From assembly GCF_003119195.2 (NCBI RefSeq), contig NZ_CP022260.1, positions 341,501 through 405,500 of the forward strand: a DNA stretch of 64,000 nt, read 5' to 3'. The notes under the pieces were generated by a model. That model made no database searches and had not been told where the DNA came from. It saw only the letters and a program-made list of their open reading frames with translations. Within the stretch, counting starts at the first letter, position 1, and every line of letters starts with the position of its first letter. Below, in pieces: positions 1 through 8,465 of this stretch. Origin of the DNA: Azospirillum baldaniorum. GTDB taxonomy: Bacteria; Pseudomonadota; Alphaproteobacteria; Azospirillales; Azospirillaceae. A program made the position numbers and the translations under genes.

Positions 1-324
1 CTCCAGCCGGTGCACCAGCGGGTCGGCGTGCTGGTCGAGCAGCGCCCTCTCCCCGTTCAGCACCCGCCAGACCAGCCGGTGCAGCAGGGCGTAGCGTTCC
101 GGATCGCCGTGGCAGACGACGGTTTCGATCAGTTGCCCGACCGCATGGGGCAGGAAGAGCGGCAGGCCGTTTTCGGAAGCGGGCGCCGCATCGTCGCCAA
201 ACAGCGACGGCGCGCCGACGCTCCACAGCACCGTGTCGGGTTCCGTCCGAGAGGCGGCGAGGCGGCGCACCGCCCGGCGGAAGCCGTCGAGGTCGGCACC
301 CTCCCGCAAGGTGATCGTGTGCAT
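1..324 (-). CDS. Uracil-DNA glycosylase-family / DUF4130-like partner protein, 5' part only
   Basis: The first 108 codons are present and the gene runs off the left edge. The start ATG lies 2 bases after the stop of the radical SAM gene, so the two are almost certainly co-transcribed. The readable protein begins MHTITLREG and contains VGQLIETVVCHGDPERYALL, which resembles the N-terminal domain of the partner protein always found beside this radical SAM family. That N-terminal domain is DUF4130-like and is often fused to a uracil-DNA glycosylase domain. The glycosylase part is not in the window, so the fusion cannot be verified. The inferred role is DNA damage processing, supported by the LexA box in front of the operon. 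Confidence 0.7.
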   Translation of the reverse strand, partial: MHTITLREGADLDGFRRAVRRLAASRTEPDTVLWSVGAPSLFGDDAAPASENGLPLFLPHAVGQLIETVVCHGDPERYALLHRLVWRVLNGERALLDQHADPLVHRLE

Positions 325-326
325 CG

Positions 327-1541
327 TCAGAACAGGCTCAGCTGGCTGGACGGCGTGACCAAGCGCTGGCGCAGGTCCAGCCGGTCGGTCAGCCCGCCCA
401 CGGGATGGTAGTCGGCGGCGATCAGGAAGGGGCGGGCCCGCCGCAGCCCGCTCGAGAGCCGTCCCAGATCCTCCATGCGCAGGCGGGTGTGGCGGCGCGC
501 CGACAGGATCTTGTCGACGGCGCGCGCACCCAGCCCCGGCACCCGCAACAGCATCTCGCGGTCGGCGCGGTTGACGTCGACCGGGAAGCGCTCCCGGTTC
601 TTCAGCGCCCAGGCCAGCTTGGGGTCGATGCCGAGGTCGAGCATCCCACCCTCGCCGCCGGACGCGATCTCCTCCACCGTGAAGCCGTAGTAGCGCAGCA
701 GCCAGTCGGCCTGGTACAGCCGGTTCTCCCGTTGCAGCGGCGGCGGCTTGACCGGCAGCACCGAACTGGCCTCCGGGATCGGGCTGAAGGCGGAATAATA
801 GACGCGGCGCAGCCCGTAGCGCTGATAGAGCGTGCCGCTGGTCTCCAGGACCGAGCGGTCGGTGGCGTCGTCGGCGCCGACGATCAATTGGGTGCTCTGC
901 CCGGCGGGGGAGAAGCGGCGGCGCTCCTCCTTGGCCTCGACGATGCGCTCGTTGACCTGTCCCATCACCGCCTTGATGGTGCCGCCGTTCTTCTCCGGCG
1001 CGAAGGCCTTCAGGCTGTGGTCGGATGGCAGTTCGAGGTTGATCGACAGGCGGTCGGCCCACAGCCCGGCCTGCTCGATCAGCCAGGGGCTGGCTTCGGG
1101 GATGGTTTTCAGGTGGATGTAGCCGGCGAAGCCGTGGTCGCGCCGCAGGGTCCGCGCCACCAGCATCATCTGCTCCATCGTGTGGTCCGGCGAGCGGATG
1201 ATGCCGGAGGACAGGAACAGCCCCTCGATGCAGTTGCGCTTGTAGAAGCCCAGCGTCAGCTCCACCACCTCCGCCACCGTGAAGCGGGCGCGGCGGACGT
1301 TGGAGGAGCGCCGGTTGATGCAATACACACAGTCGAACAGGCAGTGGTTGGTCAGCAGGATCTTCAGGAGCGAGACGCAGCGCCCGTCCGGCGTGTAGGC
1401 GTGGCAGATGCCGGCACCGGTCGTCGAGCCCAGCCCCTCCTTGCCGCCGCTGCGCGGCTTGGCGCCGGACGAGGCGCAGGAGGCGTCGTATTTCGCCGCG
1501 TCGGCCAGAATGCCGAGCTTCTCGATCAAGGCGTCGTCCAT
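327..1541 (-). CDS. Radical SAM protein, putative DNA modification/repair, UDG-linked family
   Basis: A 404-residue protein. The radical SAM cluster motif CX3CX2C is at Cys67, Cys71 and Cys74 (NHCLFDCVYC). A helix-hairpin-helix DNA-binding segment lies near the C-terminus (VNRADREMLLRVPGLGARAV). This order of a [4Fe-4S]/SAM barrel followed by HhH is typical of the radical SAM family found next to UDG-type proteins. The substrate is unknown, and a role in DNA repair or base modification is inferred from the HhH domain and the partner gene. The start ATG is 24 bases downstream of a perfect alphaproteobacterial LexA box, which predicts SOS induction. The stop lies 2 bases before the partner gene's start. 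Confidence 0.88.
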   Translation of the reverse strand: MDDALIEKLGILADAAKYDASCASSGAKPRSGGKEGLGSTTGAGICHAYTPDGRCVSLLKILLTNHCLFDCVYCINRRSSNVRRARFTVAEVVELTLGFYKRNCIEGLFLSSGIIRSPDHTMEQMMLVARTLRRDHGFAGYIHLKTIPEASPWLIEQAGLWADRLSINLELPSDHSLKAFAPEKNGGTIKAVMGQVNERIVEAKEERRRFSPAGQSTQLIVGADDATDRSVLETSGTLYQRYGLRRVYYSAFSPIPEASSVLPVKPPPLQRENRLYQADWLLRYYGFTVEEIASGGEGGMLDLGIDPKLAWALKNRERFPVDVNRADREMLLRVPGLGARAVDKILSARRHTRLRMEDLGRLSSGLRRARPFLIAADYHPVGGLTDRLDLRQRLVTPSSQLSLF

Positions 1542-1565
1542 CGTCCCATCCCACGCTGCTTGTGT

Positions 1566-1580
1566 GTTCTTAATATGTTC
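1566..1580 (-). promoter_or_regulatory. LexA (SOS) box, GTTC-N7-GTTC
   Basis: The plus strand reads GTTC TTAATAT GTTC, an exact match to the direct-repeat LexA operator of alphaproteobacteria. It lies 24 bases upstream of the radical SAM start codon, where it would overlap the promoter. It is also about 108 bases upstream of the divergent serine hydrolase, but it is better placed to control the repair pair. Confidence 0.8.
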
Positions 1581-1688
1581 TCATGAGGTGTGGAGGCAAG
1601 CGGCGTGTGCGGCACTGGGTGGGACAAAGTCCGATCAGGGTCTCTGTGGCAATCTTGGATGGCAGCGAAGCGGGACCACATATCCGGG

Positions 1689-2741
1689 ATGACCAGAAAT
1701 CCGCCGCTCCGGCTCGGCCGCCGCACCGTCCTTACCGCCACCGTCGCGTCCCTTGGCTGCGTCTTGACCCGCCCGCTGCTTGCCGCTCAACCGGGGGTCG
1801 CGTTCGATCCGGTGCTGCTGGACCGCGCGATCAAGCGGGCGGCCGGGCTCGACCAGATCCACGCGCTGGTCATTGGGCGGAACGGGGCGGTGGTGTCGGC
1901 GGAAGCCTTCCGCGGACCGGCGGTGAACCGCGCGGTCAACGTGAAGTCGGTGTCCAAGACCATCGCCGCCTCGCTCGCCGGCATCGCCATCGACCGCGGC
2001 GTTCTGCGTGGCGTCGATGTGCCGTTGGCCGAGGCGGCGCCGGGACTGGTTCCGGCGGCCGTCGATCCGCGGGTACGGCGGATCACCATCGCCGACCTTC
2101 TGACCATGCAGGCCGGTCTGGAACCGACCTCCGGGCCGGGCTACGGCCGCTGGATCAACAGCCGCAACTGGGTCGTCGACGCGCTGCGCCGTCCCTTCGT
2201 CACCGAGCCGGGCGCGCGGATGCTTTACTCGACCGGGAGCTACCATCTGCTGGGCGCGGCGCTGTCCAGCGCGTCGGGGCGCAGCCTTCTGGACTTGGCG
2301 CGGGAGTGGCTGGGTGAGCCGCTGGGCATCGACGTGCCGTCCTGGACGCGCGACCCGCAGGGCTTCTACCTCGGCGGCAACAACATGGCGCTGTCGCCGC
2401 TCGACCTCTTTCGCTTCGGCGAGTTGTGGCGGCAAGGCGGCCTGTGGAACGGACGGCCGGTCATCAGTGCCGCTTGGGTGGAGGCGTCGTGGGTGCCGCG
2501 CACGCGCTCCCCCTTCTCCGGCGACGACTACGGGTACGGCTGGTTCCTCGCCACGGCGAAGGGGCACCGCGTCGCCTACGCGCGCGGCTATGGCGGTCAG
2601 ATGCTCTATCTGGTGCCCGGGCTGGGGCTGACCGTCGTCGTCACCTCCGACCCCGGCCGGCCGGCGCGGTCGGACGGCCATGTCGGCCTTCTCAACGCCC
2701 TGCTGACCGACGCGATCATCCCGGCGGCGGAAATGGCCTGA
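1689..2741 (+). CDS. Serine hydrolase, beta-lactamase class C / penicillin-binding-like
   Basis: About 350 residues from the ATG at 1689; earlier in-frame ATGs at 1590 and 1659 would add a poor leader. The chosen start gives an N-terminal export signal with twin arginines (LGRRTVLTATVASLG), suggesting Tat or Sec export to the periplasm. The catalytic SxxK motif is Ser87-Val-Ser-Lys90. A MLYSTGSYHLLG segment sits where the class C YxN motif falls, and GYGGQ near the end is the expected third-motif region. Family members include beta-lactamases, D-aminopeptidases and esterases, and the sequence does not separate these. It stands alone, divergent from the radical SAM gene. Confidence 0.82.
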   Translation: MTRNPPLRLGRRTVLTATVASLGCVLTRPLLAAQPGVAFDPVLLDRAIKRAAGLDQIHALVIGRNGAVVSAEAFRGPAVNRAVNVKSVSKTIAASLAGIAIDRGVLRGVDVPLAEAAPGLVPAAVDPRVRRITIADLLTMQAGLEPTSGPGYGRWINSRNWVVDALRRPFVTEPGARMLYSTGSYHLLGAALSSASGRSLLDLAREWLGEPLGIDVPSWTRDPQGFYLGGNNMALSPLDLFRFGELWRQGGLWNGRPVISAAWVEASWVPRTRSPFSGDDYGYGWFLATAKGHRVAYARGYGGQMLYLVPGLGLTVVVTSDPGRPARSDGHVGLLNALLTDAIIPAAEMA

Positions 2742-2753
2742 CCGGCCGGTGGG

Positions 2754-5294
2754 TCAGGCGGACAGCGCATCGCTGCGCAGCCGCCGCATCACGTCCCGTC
2801 GCGGCAGCCAAGCCACCAGCACGGCTCCGACCGCCGCCATCGTGGTGACGGTGCCGAGGAAGGCGGCCAGGGGAACAGCGCCTCCGGGGAGGGGCGCGCC
2901 GTCGGCAAGGCTGGCGACCACCGCTGCGCCGCCGGCCCAGCCGAGCGGAACCGCGACCGCGGCGACCGCGGCCCCCAGGAGGACGAATTCCAGCACCACC
3001 GCCTGGACCATCGAACGTCGCCCGATTCCGAGGGCGTGCAGGATCGCCATGTCCTGAAGGCGCCGCCGGGCGCTGCTGGCGATGGCGCCGAGAAGGACCA
3101 CGGCCGCCGCGCCGAGAGCGACGGCGGACAGGCCGTCGAGAAGCCCGCGCACGGTCTGGACGGTCGAGCCGAGCGTGTCCAGAACCTCCGCCACGCGGAT
3201 CGTGGGGGCTTGCGGAATTGCCTGCGTCACCGCCGCCTCAACCGCCGGAACCGCTTCGGGCGAGGACCAGACGGCGGTGACGAGGCTGTGCGGCGGCGGT
3301 TCGGGGAAGGGGGAGAGGAGAACCGGAAAATCCAGGTCGAGCCGCGTCCAGTCGATGCGCCGGAGGTTGGCGACCGTCGCGGTCAGTGGGCCGCTCGCCA
3401 GGGCCAGCGTGAGGCTGTCTCCCACCGCCAGCCCCAACCGGCGGGCGACCTGCGCGTCCAGCGAGGCGAGCGGCGGGCCGGTATAGCCCTCGGGCCACCA
3501 ACTCCCCGCGACGATCCGGTCGGTAGCGGCGGGGCGGTCGCGCCAGGACAGTCCACGGTCGCCGCGCACCGCCCAGCCGACGGAGCGCGGGGCGTCCGCC
3601 TCGGTGATGGCGATGCCGTCGAGGCGGCTGATCCGGGCGTGCAGAAAGGGCGCCGTCTCGACCCGCCCGACGCCGGGCAGGGCGGACAGGCGCTCGCTCA
3701 AGCCGATGCCGTCCGGCGGGGGAACGTTCAGCGCGACGACGGAGGGCGTCTGCGTCGGCAGTGTCGCCGCGACATGGCTGGTGGCCGACCGTCCGACCAC
3801 GCCGACCGCCACCAGCAGGGTCAGGCCGATGCCCAGCGCGACGGCCACCGGGACCGTCGGCGCGCCGGGCCGACCGAGGTTGGCGACGGCCAGCCGGACC
3901 ACCGGTCGCCGTCCGCGCGCCAGCCGGCGTGCCATACTGGCGAGCCCGCGCCCCAGCAGCGCGAAGCCTGCCGCCACCAGCCCGGCGAGGAGCAGGAAGC
4001 CGGCGACCGCGAGTGGCATGCCCGTCCAGGCGGCGAGCAGACTGGCGAGCGCCAGCCCGAGCAGCACGACGGCGCCACGGGTCCGCCAGCCCAAGGGCCG
4101 GGACAAGCCATCCACCGCCCCCCGCCAGATCGCGGCGGGGCTGGTCCCGGCGGCGCGGGCCAGCGGCGGCACGGCGCAGAGCAGCGCGGCCAGAAGCCCG
4201 ACTGCCCCCGCCAGCAGCAAGGCCGCCGGATCGATGGCGCCGCCCGTCTCCGGCATCCAGTCGAGCGGCAGCGCCTTCACCGCCATGGCGGCCAGCACAG
4301 CGCCGGTCGTCACGCCGATGAGCAGCGCCACGCCGACCACCCCCAGAGTCTGCAGCAGGAAGGCGGTGAAGAGATGGCGTGGCGAACCGCCCAGCGCCTT
4401 CAGCGTCGCCAGGACCGGCAACCGCCGGACAAGGTGCGCCGACAGCGCCCGGCCGATGCCGACGCCGCTGATCAGCAGGATGGACAGGGACCCGAGAAGG
4501 AACAGCGCACGGGCGAGCTGCACGGTGCGGTCCACGCCCGGAATGCCGTGCGAGGCGTCGACGATCCGCCATCCGGCGTCGGGGAAGCGGTCTTCCAGAT
4601 TGCGCAGGACGGCGTCGGATCGGACGGTTTCGGGCAGGACGAGGCGATAATACCAATAGACGGGCATCCCCGGCTCTGCGAGGCCTGTCGCGTCCAGCGC
4701 TTGGCGGTCGATGACGACGCGCGGACCGAGCGAGAAGGCGCGGAAGGCCCGATCCGGCTCATGCTCCAGAACGGCGCGGATCGCGACCTCGGCGGCCCCG
4801 AGCCGCAGCCGGTCGCCGACGTTCAGCGCCAGAGCGTCGAGCAGATCGGCGGACACCGCCGCACCCCACCGCTCGTCCCGCCGGGCCAGCGCGTCGGCCA
4901 GGGACAGGGTGCCGGATACTGCGGCCGTGCCAACCAGCGGATAACTTTCTTCGACCGCCTTCAACTCGACCAGGGTGCGGGCGCCGCCGGTCACCATCGA
5001 GGCGACGGGCCGCAGTTCCGCGGTCTCGCCGACCCTGCCCATCGTGTCGAGGACGGCCCTTTGCTCCGGCGTGGCCGGTGCGTGGAACAGGCGCAGGGAG
5101 AGGTCACCGCCGACCGCTTCGCGCGCGGTGGCCCGCATCCCCTCCAGCATGCCGCCGCTGAGCGAACCGACGGCGGCCATCATGGCCGTCCCCAGCGCCA
5201 CCCCGAGGACGACGATCCAAAGTCCGGCGACGCCGCCCCGCAGGTCCCGCCAAGCCAGCCGCAACGCGATGCGCAGATGAGTCATGGCGGACAT
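2754..5294 (-). CDS. FtsX-domain ABC transporter permease, YbbP/COG3127-like
   Basis: An 846-residue integral membrane protein. The N-terminal anchor (LWIVVLGVALGTAMMAAVGSL) is followed by a large extracytoplasmic domain, a block of about six membrane segments in two FtsX modules, a second extracytoplasmic domain and a final three-helix FtsX module. This double-module layout is that of the YbbP-like permeases, which normally pair with a LolD/YbbA-type ATPase. No ATPase gene is adjacent here, so the permease looks orphaned or uses a distant partner. The start could be the ATG at 5294 or the in-frame ATG at 5285. Substrate unknown; family members act on envelope lipids or lipoproteins. Confidence 0.85.
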   Translation of the reverse strand: MSAMTHLRIALRLAWRDLRGGVAGLWIVVLGVALGTAMMAAVGSLSGGMLEGMRATAREAVGGDLSLRLFHAPATPEQRAVLDTMGRVGETAELRPVASMVTGGARTLVELKAVEESYPLVGTAAVSGTLSLADALARRDERWGAAVSADLLDALALNVGDRLRLGAAEVAIRAVLEHEPDRAFRAFSLGPRVVIDRQALDATGLAEPGMPVYWYYRLVLPETVRSDAVLRNLEDRFPDAGWRIVDASHGIPGVDRTVQLARALFLLGSLSILLISGVGIGRALSAHLVRRLPVLATLKALGGSPRHLFTAFLLQTLGVVGVALLIGVTTGAVLAAMAVKALPLDWMPETGGAIDPAALLLAGAVGLLAALLCAVPPLARAAGTSPAAIWRGAVDGLSRPLGWRTRGAVVLLGLALASLLAAWTGMPLAVAGFLLLAGLVAAGFALLGRGLASMARRLARGRRPVVRLAVANLGRPGAPTVPVAVALGIGLTLLVAVGVVGRSATSHVAATLPTQTPSVVALNVPPPDGIGLSERLSALPGVGRVETAPFLHARISRLDGIAITEADAPRSVGWAVRGDRGLSWRDRPAATDRIVAGSWWPEGYTGPPLASLDAQVARRLGLAVGDSLTLALASGPLTATVANLRRIDWTRLDLDFPVLLSPFPEPPPHSLVTAVWSSPEAVPAVEAAVTQAIPQAPTIRVAEVLDTLGSTVQTVRGLLDGLSAVALGAAAVVLLGAIASSARRRLQDMAILHALGIGRRSMVQAVVLEFVLLGAAVAAVAVPLGWAGGAAVVASLADGAPLPGGAVPLAAFLGTVTTMAAVGAVLVAWLPRRDVMRRLRSDALSA

Positions 5295-5342
5295 ATCGTG
5301 AAGGTCCCGCCGGCCGGCAACCGGTTCCGTTGCCTACGACGT

Positions 5343-5482
5343 CCCTCTCCCGTCCCGGGAGAGGGAAGGGGCCCATGCGAAGCGTGGGAAGGGTGAGGGT
5401 GAAGCCGAGAATCAGCGCCCTGATCCTCGCACGACCCTCACCCGGCGCCTTCGGCGCCACCCTCTCCCGGGGCGGGAGAGGG
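5343..5482. repeat. Intergenic palindromic repeat element, full-length copy 1
   Basis: Terminal hairpins CCCTCTCCCG/CGGGAGAGGG lie at 5343-5365 and 5460-5482. Inner arms GGGTGAGGGT (5391-5400) and ACCCTCACCC (5434-5443) are perfect complements. The same architecture recurs at 12641-12759, and a single hairpin of the type is at 16537-16559. The element overlaps the last 15 codons of the thioesterase gene. It resembles the non-autonomous palindromic repeats scattered between genes in many GC-rich proteobacteria. Confidence 0.75.
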
Positions 5483-5992
5483 ATTGGGCGCCAGATGCAG
5501 CCGCCGCCGGTGGCGGGGCGGCAGGGGATGGGCGGATTGGACCGCCGCCAGGGCGCGCAGGCGCTCCGCCAGGGCGGGCGGGAAGGGCGTCACCTTGCGG
5601 GTGCCCAGATCGACGTGGATCGACAGTTGCTCCATGGTCGCGGCGACCGTTCCGTCGTCGGCCCGGCGGATCTCCAGCAGGCTCAGCAGCCGCTTGTCGT
5701 CGGCGTCGAGCAGCCGCAGGGCCACTTGCAAGGGCGTTCCGGCGCGCAGTTCCCGCCGGTAATGCACCGCCACGTCGACGACGAACAGGCCGAGCCCCTC
5801 GTCCCGCGTGTAGGTCTCGCCCAGCCCCCAATGCTCCATCAGGGCGTAGCCGACCTCGTCGAACAGGGCGACGTAGCGCACCATGTTCATGTGGCCGTAA
5901 AGGTCGATCCAGCTTTCGTCGACGGTGTGCACGCCGGACAGCAGGATGTCGGGCGGCAGGATGTCCGGCGGCAGGGCGTGGTCCTGGGTCAT
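5438..5992 (-). CDS. Acyl-CoA thioesterase, hotdog fold, 4HBT-like
   Basis: 184 residues from the ATG at 5990-5992, which overlaps the LysR stop codon as ATGA, so the two genes are translationally coupled. The motif DLYGHMNMVRYVALFDE is the hotdog thioesterase signature with the usual Asp and His-Met-Asn. The protein probably hydrolyses a CoA thioester in the cytoplasm and serves the catabolic cluster. The C-terminal 14 residues are encoded by a palindromic intergenic repeat, so the original stop was probably lost when the repeat inserted. A longer in-frame start at 6046 is unlikely because it would lie inside LysR. Confidence 0.8.
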   Translation of the reverse strand: MTQDHALPPDILPPDILLSGVHTVDESWIDLYGHMNMVRYVALFDEVGYALMEHWGLGETYTRDEGLGLFVVDVAVHYRRELRAGTPLQVALRLLDADDKRLLSLLEIRRADDGTVAATMEQLSIHVDLGTRKVTPFPPALAERLRALAAVQSAHPLPPRHRRRLHLAPNPSPAPGEGGAEGAG

Positions 5993-6906
5993 GGGGTGCC
6001 TTGGAGGGGGGAGGTCTGGTCCGGCGGGAACACGCCGCGCAGCCATTGCCGGATGGCCGATATGACCGGCGTGTTCCAGCGGTGGACTGGGGCGATGAAG
6101 TAATAGCCGCCGATGGTCACGTTGCTGTCGACCATCTCCACCAGCTCGCCGTTGGCCAGCGGCTCAGTCACCAGCAGGTCGCTGACCAGGGCCACCCCGC
6201 GCCCCAGCCGGGCCGCCTCGATGGTCAGGTGCGCCTGCCACAGCCGGGGGCCGCGCAGCCGGGGGATGTCGGCGATGCCGGCCTCTTCCAGCCAGGCTTC
6301 CCACATGCCGGTGGACTGCTCGTGGATCAGCGGCAGGCCGACGAGGTCGGAGGGCGTGCGCACGTCGGGGTAGCGCGCCTTGAACTCCGGGCTGGCGATG
6401 GCGAGGATGCGCGGCCGCGCGAACATTTCCGAGCGCAGCCCGTCGGCGACGGAGCCGCCGTCCTCCAGATACATGATCTCGGCGTCGGCCTCCTCCCGGC
6501 TGAAGTCGGGGCGGGTCGATGTCGGCTGCAGGATCACCTCCCGCCCGGTCAGCGCCTCCTCCAGCTCCGGCAGGCGGGCGAGCAGGCAGCGCGAGGCCAG
6601 CCCGGCGAGGCAGCAGATGTGCACCGCCTCCATCCCGCCGTTGCGCAGCTCGTTGCTGGCCTCGCCGATCAGGTCGAAGGCGCGGCGGAGCTGGGCGGCG
6701 TAGCGGATGCCCTCGCGGGTCAGGGACAGGCCGCGCCCCGACTTCGCCACCAGCTTCACCCCCACCGCCTGCTCCAGATTCTGGATGTGGCGCGACACCA
6801 CCGTGTGGGACACCGCCAGCTCGTCGGCGGCGGCCCGCACCGTGCCCTGGCGGGCGAAGATGTCGAAAGCGCGGAGGGCGAGAAGGGGCGGAAGGCGGCG
6901 CGCCAT
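5989..6906 (-). CDS. LysR-family transcriptional regulator
   Basis: 305 residues. The N-terminal winged helix-turn-helix reads LALRAFDIFARQGTVRAAADELAVSHTVVSRHIQNLEQ, given here in pieces: LALRAFDIFARQGT, then VRAAADELAVSHTVVSRHI. A periplasmic-binding-like effector domain fills residues of about 90-295. It is most like GcvA-type LysR proteins. The neighbourhood (thioesterase downstream by ATGA overlap, CoA-transferase upstream on the same strand, catabolic operon diverging) suggests it controls this cluster, sensing the substrate or a CoA ester. Two T-N11-A dyads at 8404-8420 and 8449-8465 are its likely binding sites; that assignment is inference. Confidence 0.88.
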   Translation of the reverse strand: MARRLPPLLALRAFDIFARQGTVRAAADELAVSHTVVSRHIQNLEQAVGVKLVAKSGRGLSLTREGIRYAAQLRRAFDLIGEASNELRNGGMEAVHICCLAGLASRCLLARLPELEEALTGREVILQPTSTRPDFSREEADAEIMYLEDGGSVADGLRSEMFARPRILAIASPEFKARYPDVRTPSDLVGLPLIHEQSTGMWEAWLEEAGIADIPRLRGPRLWQAHLTIEAARLGRGVALVSDLLVTEPLANGELVEMVDSNVTIGGYYFIAPVHRWNTPVISAIRQWLRGVFPPDQTSPLQGTP

Positions 6907-7043
6907 GCGGACCTTTGGGCTGTGGACGGAAGCCGGGGCGAGGCTGGGTGCGATCCCGGCGGCAGTATGAAACATTTCCGCCAGCACCGCACGCGCCCCT
7001 TCGCCGCCCGCCACCCGCCGCTCTCCCCCCACGCCGCCGGCCA

Positions 7044-8246
7044 TCACACCACCGCGTCGCGACGGAAGGCGCCGATTTCGTCGGGACTGAAGCCGAGATC
7101 CGCCAGGATGGCGTCGGTGTGCTCGCCCAGCCGCGGTGCCGGGCTCTCCGCGGGCAGCGGAGCCTCCGGCATGGTGATCGGCACGGCGGCGAAGCGCTTG
7201 CCCGACCCCTCCGGCACCTCGACGACCATCTTGCGGTGGATCACCTGGGGATCGTTCAGCGCGTCCGGCACGCTGTTGATCGGGCTGGCCGGCACGTCGG
7301 CGTCCTCCATCGCGTCCAGCCAGGCGTCGCGCCCGCGGGTAAGGAAGACCTCGCGCAGCAGCAGCTCCAGCTCCGCATGGTTGGCGTTGCGGGCCGAGCC
7401 GGTGGGAAAGCGCGGGTCGGACAGCAGATGCTCCAGCCCCATGGCGCGGCACATGCGCTCCCACTGCTCGTTGGTGTCGACGCAGATGGCGATCGGCTTG
7501 TCGGCGGTGGGGAAGGCCTGGAAGGGGGCGATCAGCGGGTGGCGGCTGCCCAGCGCCCGCGGCGTCTCCCCGGCGTTCAGGAAACGGGCGATGGCGTTCT
7601 CCATCAGGGCGAGCTGGCAATCCAGCATCGCCACGTCGATGAAGCTGCCCTCGCCGGTGCTCGCCCGCTTCTGCAGGGCGGCGAGGATGCCGACGGCGGC
7701 GAACAGGCTCGACCCGATGTCGCCGATCGACGCGCCGACCCGGCAGGGATCGCCGCCCGGTTCGCCGGTGATGCTCATCATGCCGGACATCGCCTGCGCC
7801 ACCACGTCGAAGCAGGGCCGGTGGCGGTAGGGGCCGTCCTGCCCGAATCCGGAGATCGAGGCGTAGACCAGCCGCGGATTGACCGCCTTCAGATCGGTGT
7901 AGCCCAGCCCCAGCCGGTCCATCGCCCCGGCCCGGTTGTTCTCCACCAGCACGTCGCAGGTCGCGACGATTTTCTTGAAAATCTCCTTCCCCTTTTCCTC
8001 CTTCAAGTTGAGCGTCAGACTCCGCTTGTTGCGGTTGACGCTGAGGAAGTAAATGCTTTCCTCCTCGCTGAAGGGGGCAATGATGCGGGTGAAATCGCCC
8101 TTGCCGGGACGCTCGATCTTGATGACCTCCGCCCCCAGCGCGCCGAGCAGCCACGTGCTGTAGGGGCCGGCCAACATGTGCGTGAGATCGACCACGCGCA
8201 CGCCGGCCAAGGGGCCTTCGCGGCGTTGCGTATCGGTGTTGAGCAT
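7044..8246 (-). CDS. Class III CoA-transferase (CaiB/Frc family)
   Basis: 400 residues from ATG 8244-8246 (MLNTDTQRREGPLAGVRVVDL). The N-terminal LAGVRVVDLTHMLAGPYSTWLLG and the segment IDVAMLDCQ carry the family signatures; Asp209 in MLD is the expected nucleophile that forms the aspartyl-CoA anhydride. The enzyme transfers CoA between carboxylic acids and would activate the growth substrate at low energy cost. It lies on the same strand as LysR and the thioesterase, 137 bases upstream of LysR, and diverges from the thiolase operon. In-frame sequence extends upstream to 8666 but lacks family similarity and is judged untranslated. Confidence 0.88.
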   Translation of the reverse strand: MLNTDTQRREGPLAGVRVVDLTHMLAGPYSTWLLGALGAEVIKIERPGKGDFTRIIAPFSEEESIYFLSVNRNKRSLTLNLKEEKGKEIFKKIVATCDVLVENNRAGAMDRLGLGYTDLKAVNPRLVYASISGFGQDGPYRHRPCFDVVAQAMSGMMSITGEPGGDPCRVGASIGDIGSSLFAAVGILAALQKRASTGEGSFIDVAMLDCQLALMENAIARFLNAGETPRALGSRHPLIAPFQAFPTADKPIAICVDTNEQWERMCRAMGLEHLLSDPRFPTGSARNANHAELELLLREVFLTRGRDAWLDAMEDADVPASPINSVPDALNDPQVIHRKMVVEVPEGSGKRFAAVPITMPEAPLPAESPAPRLGEHTDAILADLGFSPDEIGAFRRDAVV

Positions 8247-8403
8247 GCATGATCCTTCGGATGGCCGGACGCCGCGCAGGCGGTCCGGGCGGGGCCGCGC
8301 GCCCGGCTGGAAACCGGTCCGGTCCAGGGCGGCGGCGGGAATGCGATACCCAAAGGCTTGCGCCACGGCGGCCGGAAAACAATCGCTTAGTTTGGCCCAA
8401 TCC

Positions 8404-8420
8404 GGTGCATGGAAGGCACC
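8404..8420. promoter_or_regulatory. T-N11-A dyad operator, site 1
   Basis: GGTGC ATGGAAG GCACC, extended to six-base arms by C8403 and G8421. T8406 and A8418 give the LysR T-N11-A form. The centre lies 45 bases from that of site 2, which has identical five-base arms and the same 7-base gap. Confidence 0.6.
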
Positions 8421-8448
8421 GTTCCGCGGATTTGCCCTGTGTGGTATT

Positions 8449-8465
8449 GGTGCGTTCCGTGCACC
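8449..8465. promoter_or_regulatory. T-N11-A dyad operator, site 2
   Basis: GGTGC GTTCCGT GCACC with T8451 and A8463 in T-N11-A spacing. It has the same arms and gap as site 1. Paired recognition and activation sites are typical of LysR-controlled divergent promoters. Confidence 0.6.

Noticed and set aside
3036..5396. Plus-strand open frame opposite the FtsX permease
   Set aside because: Gln/Arg/Gly-rich shadow; the minus strand has coherent membrane segments.
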